Shown here in pieces: positions 16,244 through 23,366 of a DNA stretch of 64,000 bases (the first letter of the stretch is position 1; each line of letters starts with the position of its first letter). The stretch is taken from assembly GCA_964614525.1 (NCBI GenBank), contig CAZTPA010000004.1:1-64000 (forward strand), read 5' to 3'. The notes under the pieces are model-generated. The model ran no database searches. It worked only from the letters and a program-made list of their open reading frames with translations, and was not told the DNA's origin. The stretch is from PWND01 sp964614525 (GTDB taxonomy: Bacteria > Bacteroidota > Bacteroidia > Bacteroidales > UBA7960). The translations under genes and the position numbers were made by a program.

Positions 16244-17116
16244 TTACGGCGAAGTTTTTCTAAATACTTTTTCACTATCATTAATTGAAGTATATCTTGC
16301 CATGTCTTTGCACCATTCAATATTCTCTTTATTTCCAATAATCAGGTAGCCATTAAAAGATAATTTACTTGAAAATAATTCAAGCATTCTTTCTTGAAAT
16401 TGACTTGTGTAATATATGAAATTATTTCTGCAAATAATCACGTTGATACCCCTATTTTTAAAATCTTCATTATAATCATATTTTTCAAATCTAACATTTT
16501 TATATAATGATTCGGGAATTCTAAAACCATTTTTTTCATTAATGATATACTTTGAAAACTCACACTCACCTTCTTGTATATATCTTTTATAATTGGCTTC
16601 ACTAAACTCAAATTTTGCAGTGGGATAGATTTTGTCTCTAAGTCCGGAAATGATATTCTCAGTAATGTCAGTAGCTATTATTTCGGCTTTGTTTAACATG
16701 TTGGCTTCTTGAAGTACAATGGCTGTAGAAACAACTTCTTCGCCGGTAGAGCAGCCCGGAATCCAAATTTTTATTGCATCATGATTTTTAGATAAAACAG
16801 GCAACATATCATCTCTGAAAAAACGCCATAAGGCAGGATCTCTGAAAAACTCAGTAACCTCAATATTTAATCCTGTTAACAAAGCACCCAGGGAAATCTG
16901 GTCTTTTTCTATCATTTTTAATAAAAAATCCAGATTACGGTAATCATTTTTTTCAATAAATTTAACCAGTCTTCGCTTAAAAGAAGTTAATGCATAACAA
17001 CTTAAGTCATAGTTGAATTTTTTTTTGACAATTTCTGACAATTGCCTAAAACCGGAAATGCTGATATCTATATCTTCGTTTAAAAGAGGATTCATGTTAT
17101 TTTGATATGAATTCAT
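16244..17116 (-). CDS. cheR: CheR-type protein-glutamate O-methyltransferase
   Basis: 290 residues: an N-terminal helical CheR domain (about 15-90) and a SAM-dependent methyltransferase domain (about 100-285) with KIWIPGCSTGEEVVS as SAM-binding loop, a following Asp in EIIATDIT, and NVIICRNNFIYYTSQFQ, the conserved NxFIYF-like block. The family methylates glutamates of chemoreceptors. It is the first gene of the leftward run and is paired with a receiverless CheB. A later ATG (Met8) could also be the start. In Bacteroidota, CheR/CheB pairs often occur without a chemotaxis cluster, and this pair looks like one of those. Confidence 0.88.
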   Translation of the reverse strand: MNSYQNNMNPLLNEDIDISISGFRQLSEIVKKKFNYDLSCYALTSFKRRLVKFIEKNDYRNLDFLLKMIEKDQISLGALLTGLNIEVTEFFRDPALWRFFRDDMLPVLSKNHDAIKIWIPGCSTGEEVVSTAIVLQEANMLNKAEIIATDITENIISGLRDKIYPTAKFEFSEANYKRYIQEGECEFSKYIINEKNGFRIPESLYKNVRFEKYDYNEDFKNRGINVIICRNNFIYYTSQFQERMLELFSSKLSFNGYLIIGNKENIEWCKDMARYTSINDSEKVFRKTSP

Positions 17117-17285
17117 GACAAATATAATAAAATATTAAATCAAGCTAGGTTTTGTTTTAAATTTCATAAAACTTAGTTTTTTGCTTGATTGTTTTATAGA
17201 GACATATTTTTCATAGATAAATGCTTTTTAATAAGGTATGCATTAATTTTAATATTATTTTTGGCAAAAAAAAGATATTAAGATT

Positions 17286-17534
17286 ATGAAAGTTTCTGTA
17301 GAATTAAGCCTGTATCCGCTAACAAAAGAATTTATTCCTGAAATTATTGATTTTGTTAATCGCTTAAAACAACATCCTGATATAATTGTGGAAGTAAATG
17401 ATATGAGTACTCAGGTTTTTGGTGAGTATAAAAAAGTTATGACCCACCTTACTTCAGAGATAGAGCAAAGCTTTAAAGAAAAAAGTAAAGCTGCAATAGT
17501 GATGAAAATATTAAATGTCGGGCTTAGGAATTAA
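17286..17534 (+). CDS. YkoF/DUF77-like thiamine-binding protein
   Basis: 82 residues with the pattern of the small MTH1187/YkoF-like ferredoxin-fold family: VSVELSLYPL at the start, helix, DIIVEVNDMSTQVFGEY, then the second helix and a final strand. Members bind thiamine or its pyrimidine moiety in some genomes. The stop overlaps the next gene by 20 bases, which suggests translational coupling to the NadR-like ATPase. The function is inferred from family resemblance and not from a binding residue I can name. Confidence 0.68.
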   Translation: MKVSVELSLYPLTKEFIPEIIDFVNRLKQHPDIIVEVNDMSTQVFGEYKKVMTHLTSEIEQSFKEKSKAAIVMKILNVGLRN

Positions 17535-18057
17535 TATTATATCGGATTTGACAAAAAAAATAGCTATCACAGGTCCTGAATCTACCGGCAAGTCAACTTT
17601 AACAAAAAGCTTGGCAGGGTATTATAATTCAAAATTTGTAAAAGAATTTGCCCGTGATTATTTATATCATTTAGAAAGAGATTATAATTCTGATGATTTA
17701 TTGTTTATTGCCAAAAATCAGCTTAAAAGCGAAAATCAAGTTCTTTGCGGTAATGATAAGTTTTTGTTTGTTGATACAGAACTAATTAATATCAAAATTT
17801 GGAGCTTGCATAAATACGGATTTTGTGATTCATGGATATTGGATAATATCAAAAAACAAGATTATTCTTTATATTTAGTTTGTGATGTTGATATACCATG
17901 GACTTTTGATACTCTGCGTGAAAATCCTGATCGGCGTGAATATTTTAGGAATTGGTTTATTCGCGAACTTGAATATTATGGGTTTCCGTATAAAATTATT
18001 TCGGGAAATGAATCAGAAAGACTGGAAAAAGCAATTAATTATATTGAACATATTTAA
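17515..18057 (+). CDS. NadR-like AAA ATPase (nucleoside/vitamin kinase-like)
   Basis: 180 residues. The Walker A loop ITGPESTGKSTLTKSLA, the block YNSKFVKEFARDYL, FLFVDTELINIKIW and PDRREYFRNWF match the C-terminal ribosylnicotinamide-kinase-like domain of NadR and its stand-alone relatives. The nucleotidyltransferase half of NadR is absent. Because the gene overlaps a thiamine-binding-like gene and is followed 17 bases later by an EamA transporter, the substrate could be nicotinamide riboside or a thiamine-type compound. I cannot choose between them from sequence alone. Confidence 0.72.
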   Translation: MSGLGINIISDLTKKIAITGPESTGKSTLTKSLAGYYNSKFVKEFARDYLYHLERDYNSDDLLFIAKNQLKSENQVLCGNDKFLFVDTELINIKIWSLHKYGFCDSWILDNIKKQDYSLYLVCDVDIPWTFDTLRENPDRREYFRNWFIRELEYYGFPYKIISGNESERLEKAINYIEHI

Positions 18058-18074
18058 CTTTTGAAATAATCTTT

Positions 18075-18965
18075 ATGAATCCTGTTTCTTTGGTAAAGCA
18101 GCATATTCATCTTCATTTTATTGTTGTTTTATTAGGTTTTACGGCTATATTGGGAAGTCTTATTAGTCTTGATTCCATTCACCTGGTATGGATCCGGACT
18201 TTTCTTGCATTTATCGGTTTGTGGATATACTTTATCATTAGAAAAACTCCTTTTAAACTTCCGGCAAAAGACCAGCTTTTATTATACGGAATAGGAGTGA
18301 TAGTTGCATTGCACTGGATTACATTTTTTCATGCAATAAAAATATCCAATGTTTCTGTTACTCTTGGGGTTTTTGCTTCAACTACTTTATTTACCAGTTT
18401 TCTTGAACCTTTACTTCAGAAAAGACGAATATTTTGGTTGGAAGTACTTATTGGTTTGGTGATTATTGGAGGTATTTATTTAATATTCCAGTATGAATTT
18501 GAATACTATCTGGGAATTCTTTTTTCTTTGCTTTCTGCCTTTATAAATGCCTTGTTCATTGTTCTTAACAGAAATATCAGCAATAAATATTATCCTACGG
18601 TTATTAGTTTTTATGAAATGATAGGTGGCTTTGTTGCAATAAGTTTGTTTTTCTTATTTAGCGGGCAAATGGATGCTCATTTACTTAATGTTTCAAGTTC
18701 GGATTTAATATATCTTTTAATTCTTGGTTTCGTTTGTACTTCATATGCATTTAGTGCTTTGGTTGAAATTATGAAGTATTTATCTGCCTATACTGTTGTG
18801 CTGGCTGTGAATATGGAGCCTGTTTATGGAATTATTTTGGCTTTTTTTATTTTTGGTGAAAGTGAAAAGATGTCGGGTGGCTTCTACATTGGTGCATTAA
18901 TAATAATTCTGTCAGTTGTTATATACCCCTTCTTAAGAAAAAAAGTTTTTAAAAAAGCAATTTAA
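18075..18965 (+). CDS. EamA/DMT-family transporter
   Basis: 296 residues made of about ten hydrophobic helices in two five-helix halves, the layout of EamA drug/metabolite transporters of the inner membrane. Recognisable spots are ALHWITFFHAIKISNVSVTLG in the first half and the second-half segment AVNMEPVYGIILAFFIFGE, where MEPV is a family hallmark. The substrate cannot be predicted. It is the last gene of the three-gene rightward group and converges on cysQ with 55 bases between stops. Confidence 0.85.
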   Translation: MNPVSLVKQHIHLHFIVVLLGFTAILGSLISLDSIHLVWIRTFLAFIGLWIYFIIRKTPFKLPAKDQLLLYGIGVIVALHWITFFHAIKISNVSVTLGVFASTTLFTSFLEPLLQKRRIFWLEVLIGLVIIGGIYLIFQYEFEYYLGILFSLLSAFINALFIVLNRNISNKYYPTVISFYEMIGGFVAISLFFLFSGQMDAHLLNVSSSDLIYLLILGFVCTSYAFSALVEIMKYLSAYTVVLAVNMEPVYGIILAFFIFGESEKMSGGFYIGALIIILSVVIYPFLRKKVFKKAI

Positions 18966-19020
18966 AAAATTTGCTTCTGTCCATACTTTCTTAAAAATCA
19001 CATCTGTTATTTGAATTATT

Positions 19021-19887
19021 CTAAAGGAATTCATTAAAAAAGTATTCTGCTGTTTCTTTGTTTGAAAAAGCCATAAAATAAGGATTCAGCATTTCAGTTT
19101 TGTTGTATTTTAAAGGTTTTAGGGTGTTAACATCATAAAGCTCACCACCATTTGCTGCTAGTATTGCATGTCCTGCTGCAATATCCCATTCAAAAGTTTT
19201 TCCATATCTTGGGTAAATGTTACAAATACCTTCACAAAGTCGGCAAAATTTTAGCGAACTGCCTGTTTCAATCAGATTAATTTGTGTCGACTTTGTTTTG
19301 ATTTTCTCAATAAAAGATTTTGTCCTATTATTTAAATGTGAGCGACTTACAGCAATGTTATAAATATTTGTCGGTGATTCAGGTGTTGTAAGCTTTTTAG
19401 ATGTAGATAGTAGTTTTTGTAAACTCAGATATGAAATGTTCTTATTATCAATTTCTATACTGTAAGATCCGGCATTATCAACTCCAAAGTATAATTGATT
19501 TATTGCAGGGACAAAAATAATGCCGGCAATAGGAGAATCTTTTTTCATAAGGGCAATGTTTATAGTAAATTCCCCATTCTTATTAATAAATTCTTTTGTT
19601 CCATCTATTGGATCTATAAGCCAATAATAATCCCAGTTTTTTCTTTCATTGTAATCTGCAATTCTGCTTTCTTCGCTAACTACCGGAAGTTTTGTTTTCT
19701 TTAGATTATCAAGAATGCAGCTGTTTGCTTTTTTATCAGCTATGGTTATTGGTGTTCCATCATCTTTTATTTCTTCATGAAAATCTTGTGCGTATATCTT
19801 AATTACTTCTTCTCCGGCATTAAGAGCCGCATTTACAGCTATCTCAAATGAATTATAAAGTTCTTGTGAATCTAGTATAGATTGCAT
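19021..19887 (-). CDS. cysQ: 3'(2'),5'-bisphosphate nucleotidase
   Basis: 288 residues of the inositol-monophosphatase superfamily. Metal-binding motifs are present: EES in PVVSEES, WLIDPIDGTKEFINKNGEF, and the C-terminal EWDIAAGHAILAANGG. Together with the length they point to CysQ, which converts 3'-phosphoadenosine 5'-phosphate to AMP during sulfate assimilation. An inositol phosphatase is the alternative, but the GTKEFI motif favours CysQ. It stands alone between the EamA gene and cdaA on the minus strand. Confidence 0.88.
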   Translation of the reverse strand: MQSILDSQELYNSFEIAVNAALNAGEEVIKIYAQDFHEEIKDDGTPITIADKKANSCILDNLKKTKLPVVSEESRIADYNERKNWDYYWLIDPIDGTKEFINKNGEFTINIALMKKDSPIAGIIFVPAINQLYFGVDNAGSYSIEIDNKNISYLSLQKLLSTSKKLTTPESPTNIYNIAVSRSHLNNRTKSFIEKIKTKSTQINLIETGSSLKFCRLCEGICNIYPRYGKTFEWDIAAGHAILAANGGELYDVNTLKPLKYNKTEMLNPYFMAFSNKETAEYFFNEFL

Positions 19888-19938
19888 AAATACGAATAAT
19901 TTGTGAAGTTTAATAAATCAGTAACAATATTGAAGAGC

Positions 19939-20781
19939 TTATTGCTTAATTCCTTCTCCTTCAATATTTTGTTTATAACCGGTAAATTCTTTAGTAAGAA
20001 TATCTCTAAGTTGTAACAGGCTTACATTTCTGGTAATTTCAGCATTTTGACAAAAAGCAATTTTCCCTGTTTGCTCACTAACAACTAAAGCAAGAGCATC
20101 GGACTGCTCAGTTATGCCAAGAGCGGCTCTATGTCTCAACCCCAGTGTAGTTGGTAGTTTTGCGCTCTCTGAAACAGGGAGTACGCATCTGGCAGCTTTT
20201 ATTCTGTTATTTGTTATAATAATTGCCCCATCATGAAGAGGGCTGTTTCTGAAAAAAATATTTTGAATTAGTTGATCTGATAATTTTGCATCAATAAATT
20301 CTCCGGTTTCAAGAAAATAATCAAGACTGTTTTCTTTAGTTATTACAATTAAAGCACCGGTTCTGTTTTCCGACAATATTTCACATGCCCGAATAATAGG
20401 CGTATAATTTAAAGGGACTTCATCTTCAATTTGCCATAATTTTTTCCAGAAACTTTTTGAACCTTGATTCAGGATGGTTCTTTGTCCTAATAAGAGTAAA
20501 AATTTTCTTATCTCGGGTTGAAAAACAATAATAAGAGCTAAAACACCAACACTGATAAACTGTCCTAAGATTTCAGTAAGCAACTCCATCTCAAAGGTTC
20601 TTACAATAAACCAGACAGCATAAATAGCAATTATTCCCAATACAATATTTATTGCTCCTGTGCCTCTTATAAGTCTGAAAACATAATATATCAGAAGCGC
20701 TACAAGTATAATATCGATTATATCAAGAAATCTTATTTGAATAAATGCCGTTATGAAAGCTGTATGCATAGTAATTTTCAA
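19939..20781 (-). CDS. cdaA: Diadenylate cyclase CdaA
   Basis: 280 residues. Three hydrophobic helices in the first 95 residues anchor the protein. The DAC domain follows (about 120-245) with the catalytic SPLHDGAII (Asp-Gly-Ala 185-187) and LGLRHRAALG (Arg-His-Arg 216-218). These are the two signatures of enzymes that make cyclic di-AMP from two ATP. A short C-terminal tail continues to residue 280. The gene follows folP by 24 bases on the same strand, an arrangement common in Bacteroidota. No CdaR regulator is nearby. Confidence 0.93.
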   Translation of the reverse strand: MKITMHTAFITAFIQIRFLDIIDIILVALLIYYVFRLIRGTGAINIVLGIIAIYAVWFIVRTFEMELLTEILGQFISVGVLALIIVFQPEIRKFLLLLGQRTILNQGSKSFWKKLWQIEDEVPLNYTPIIRACEILSENRTGALIVITKENSLDYFLETGEFIDAKLSDQLIQNIFFRNSPLHDGAIIITNNRIKAARCVLPVSESAKLPTTLGLRHRAALGITEQSDALALVVSEQTGKIAFCQNAEITRNVSLLQLRDILTKEFTGYKQNIEGEGIKQ

Positions 20782-20805
20782 TTAATGTGCAAAATTAATT
20801 TAATT

Positions 20806-21663
20806 TCAGGAATTAGCTAATCGTTTTATTAATTCTACAGTTTGTTTAGCTTCTTTTGGATCATGAACTCTTAAAATTTTTGCTCCTTTTAATAGAGCAA
20901 TAGAGTTTAGCACTGTTGTTCCGTTTAAGGCATCTTCAGTTTTTATGTTTAATGCTTTTGTTATCATTGATTTTCTGGAAAAGCCTACCAATAGAGGCTC
21001 GCTGAAGATTTTGAAATATTCTAATTTACTTAATAGTTCATAGTTATGATCAATTGTTTTCCCAAAACCAAATCCGGGATCTATAATAATATCATTAACT
21101 CCCAGCTGTTTTAGTACATTAATTTTCTCAGAAAAATAAAATGATATTTCTTTGACTATATTATTATATGAAGGATTCTTCTGCATATTTTTTGGTGTAT
21201 TTTGCATATGCATTATAATATATGGCACATTTAGTCCGGCAATTGTTTGAAACATTTTATTGTCGATACTACCTGCAGAAATATCATTAATAATATGAGC
21301 ACCATTATTAATTGTTTCAATAGCTGTTTTAGAATTATAGGTATCAATAGAAATAATGATTTCCGGGAACTCTTTTTTTATATGCTTTAAAACAGGAATT
21401 AAGCGGTTAATTTCTTCTTCAGCTTTTAGAATTTCGGCTCCGGGCCTGCTGGATGAGGCACCAATATCTATAATATCTGCGCCTTCCGATATCATTTTAT
21501 CAATTTCAAGTAAAACCTCATCGATATTTTGAAAACGGCTGCCCGAAAAAAAAGAATCAGGGGTAATGTTAATAACTCCCATTACCAAAGATGAAGATAA
21601 ATTTATAATTTTACCGCCGCAATTTATAGTTTGCTTTTGACAAAAAAGTGTATCTTTCGTCAT
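20806..21663 (-). CDS. folP: Dihydropteroate synthase
   Basis: 285 residues with the family blocks MGVINITPDSFFSGS, IDIGASSSRPGAE, SIDTYNS, INDISAG, IMHMQ, DPGFGFGKTIDHNYELL and VGFSRKSMI. The enzyme condenses p-aminobenzoate with the pterin pyrophosphate in folate synthesis in the cytoplasm. It lies upstream of cdaA in one transcription unit and diverges from the DUF1599 gene across only 39 bases, so their promoters must overlap. Confidence 0.95.
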   Translation of the reverse strand: MTKDTLFCQKQTINCGGKIINLSSSLVMGVINITPDSFFSGSRFQNIDEVLLEIDKMISEGADIIDIGASSSRPGAEILKAEEEINRLIPVLKHIKKEFPEIIISIDTYNSKTAIETINNGAHIINDISAGSIDNKMFQTIAGLNVPYIIMHMQNTPKNMQKNPSYNNIVKEISFYFSEKINVLKQLGVNDIIIDPGFGFGKTIDHNYELLSKLEYFKIFSEPLLVGFSRKSMITKALNIKTEDALNGTTVLNSIALLKGAKILRVHDPKEAKQTVELIKRLANS

Positions 21664-21702
21664 AATTTTAATTATTAATAAATCATTTTAAGCCATTTAC
21701 AA

Positions 21703-22254
21703 ATGGGCACAAACAACAAAACTAATGAACAATTTGAGCAGATAAAAGCTCTTTGCCTTGATATTTTTGTTAAGAAAATGCAAGATTACGGAAGCGCCTG
21801 GCGAATATTACGTACAAGCTCATTAACTGATCAAATATTTATTAAAGCCCAGCGAATTCGTTCGTTGCAGGACAAAGGTAATCAAAAAATTGATGAGGGA
21901 ATGACGCCCGAATTTATCGGAATAGTGAATTATTCCATTATGTCTTTAATACAATTAGAAAAAGGCCATGCAGAACAAGCCGACTTACAAGTTGATGAAG
22001 CCTTAATATTGTTTGATAAGTATTTTGAAATTTCTAAAAGTTTAATGCTTGATAAAAATCACGATTATTCCGAAGCATGGAGAGAAATGCGTGTTTCCAG
22101 CCTTACTGATATTATTTTAATGAAACTTCTCAGAATAAAACAAATTGAAGACAATAAAGGAAAAACAGTTGTTTCAGAAGGAATAGATGCAAACTATATG
22201 GATATTTTGAATTATAGTGTGTTTGCTTTAATAAAATTAGAACTCGAAAGCTAA
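21703..22254 (+). CDS. DUF1599 (Nmad1-like) protein with internal duplication
   Basis: 183 residues containing two copies of one motif: KKMQDYGSAWRILRTSSLTD near residues 25-45 and KNHDYSEAWREMRVSSLTD near 123-141. Each is followed by a helix with KAQRIRSLQD or KLLRIKQIED and a later NYSIMSLIQLE or NYSVFALIKLE. This is the DUF1599 family, later named nucleotide-modification-associated domain 1. The chromosomal Bacteroidota version sits beside folP, as here. The biochemical role is not established; a link to nucleotide or pterin metabolism is only suggested by the neighbour. Confidence 0.82.
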   Translation: MGTNNKTNEQFEQIKALCLDIFVKKMQDYGSAWRILRTSSLTDQIFIKAQRIRSLQDKGNQKIDEGMTPEFIGIVNYSIMSLIQLEKGHAEQADLQVDEALILFDKYFEISKSLMLDKNHDYSEAWREMRVSSLTDIILMKLLRIKQIEDNKGKTVVSEGIDANYMDILNYSVFALIKLELES

Positions 22255-22278
22255 TATAAATCTCATAATTGAAATTTT

Positions 22279-23358
22279 GTGCTTAAGTATATTTTAAGAA
22301 AAATATGGTATGGATTATGGGTGTTTTTTGGTGTCATTACATTGATATTTTTTTTATTCAAAGTATTGCCAGGAGATCCTGCCAGAATGATGCTTGGGCA
22401 AAGGGCTGATATTGCTTCTGTTGAAGCGATTCAAAAGGAATTGGGGCTGGACAAACCGCTATTGACCCAATATGCTAATTATATCAATGATATTTCTCCT
22501 ATTTCTATTCATAAGCACAGTGATACAAAAAGCTATTTCTATCTTGATGAAGAAAAATACTCACCCTATTTTTCTTTTATAACAATAGGTAACAAATGCC
22601 TTGTATTTAAATTTCCATACCTTGGAAGATCTTTTCAAAGTGGGAGAAAAGTTTCCGATATATTGGCCGAAGCTTTTCCTTTAACTCTGCTACTGGCGGT
22701 GGTTTCTATTTTATTTGCTATGATACTCGGCATATTTCTCGGTGTGCTTACTTCTATTAATCCTGATAATTGGTTTAGTAAATTAATAATTGGGTTTTCA
22801 GCCTTGGGAATGGCCTTGCCTTCATTTTTTGCTGCAATTCTTATAGCATGGATATTTGCATATTTGCTTGGTGATTATACCGGACTTAATATGACAGGAA
22901 GCCTTAAGGAAGTTGATGATTTTGGAAGAGGAGAATATTTCAGTTTTAAAAATCTGATATTGCCTGCAATAACATTAGGAATCAGGCCTCTTGCTATAGT
23001 TGTGCAACTTACACGCAGTTCACTTATAAACGTATTATCACAGGACTATATCCGAACTGCCCGGGCAAAAGGGCTTTCAATGTATCATGTAATAACAAGG
23101 CATGCGCTGAAAAATGCACTTAATCCTGTTATTACTGCTATATCGGGCTGGTTTGCTTCTTTGCTTGCGGGTGCAGTATTTGTTGAGTATGTTTTCGATT
23201 GGAAAGGCTTGGGTGTAACTATTGTTGGAGCTTTGGAACATTATGATTTTCCGGTTATTATGGGAACAGTTTTGTTAATATCTGTGATGCTTGTTATAAT
23301 AAACATCATCGTTGATGTACTCTATGGTGTTATTGACCCGCGGGTACGCTTAAGTTGA
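22279..23358 (+). CDS. DppB/OppB-type ABC transporter permease
   Basis: 359 residues starting at GTG (22279), which places the typical N-terminus LKYILRKIWYGLWVFFGV at the front. The segment VLPGDPARMMLGQRA and the EAA-like loop YIRTARAKGLSMYHVITRH mark the permease subunit of peptide/nickel ABC importers; about six membrane helices are visible. The loop between helices 1 and 2 is longer than in enteric DppB. No second permease, ATPase or binding protein is adjacent, so its partners must be encoded elsewhere. It follows the DUF1599 gene by 24 bases. Confidence 0.86.
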   Translation: MLKYILRKIWYGLWVFFGVITLIFFLFKVLPGDPARMMLGQRADIASVEAIQKELGLDKPLLTQYANYINDISPISIHKHSDTKSYFYLDEEKYSPYFSFITIGNKCLVFKFPYLGRSFQSGRKVSDILAEAFPLTLLLAVVSILFAMILGIFLGVLTSINPDNWFSKLIIGFSALGMALPSFFAAILIAWIFAYLLGDYTGLNMTGSLKEVDDFGRGEYFSFKNLILPAITLGIRPLAIVVQLTRSSLINVLSQDYIRTARAKGLSMYHVITRHALKNALNPVITAISGWFASLLAGAVFVEYVFDWKGLGVTIVGALEHYDFPVIMGTVLLISVMLVIINIIVDVLYGVIDPRVRLS

Positions 23359-23366
23359 TTACTGAT

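Noticed and set aside
149..17116. Horizontal island or phage origin for the signalling cluster
   Set aside because: Composition looks like the neighbours and no integrase, transposase, tRNA junction or direct repeats were seen.
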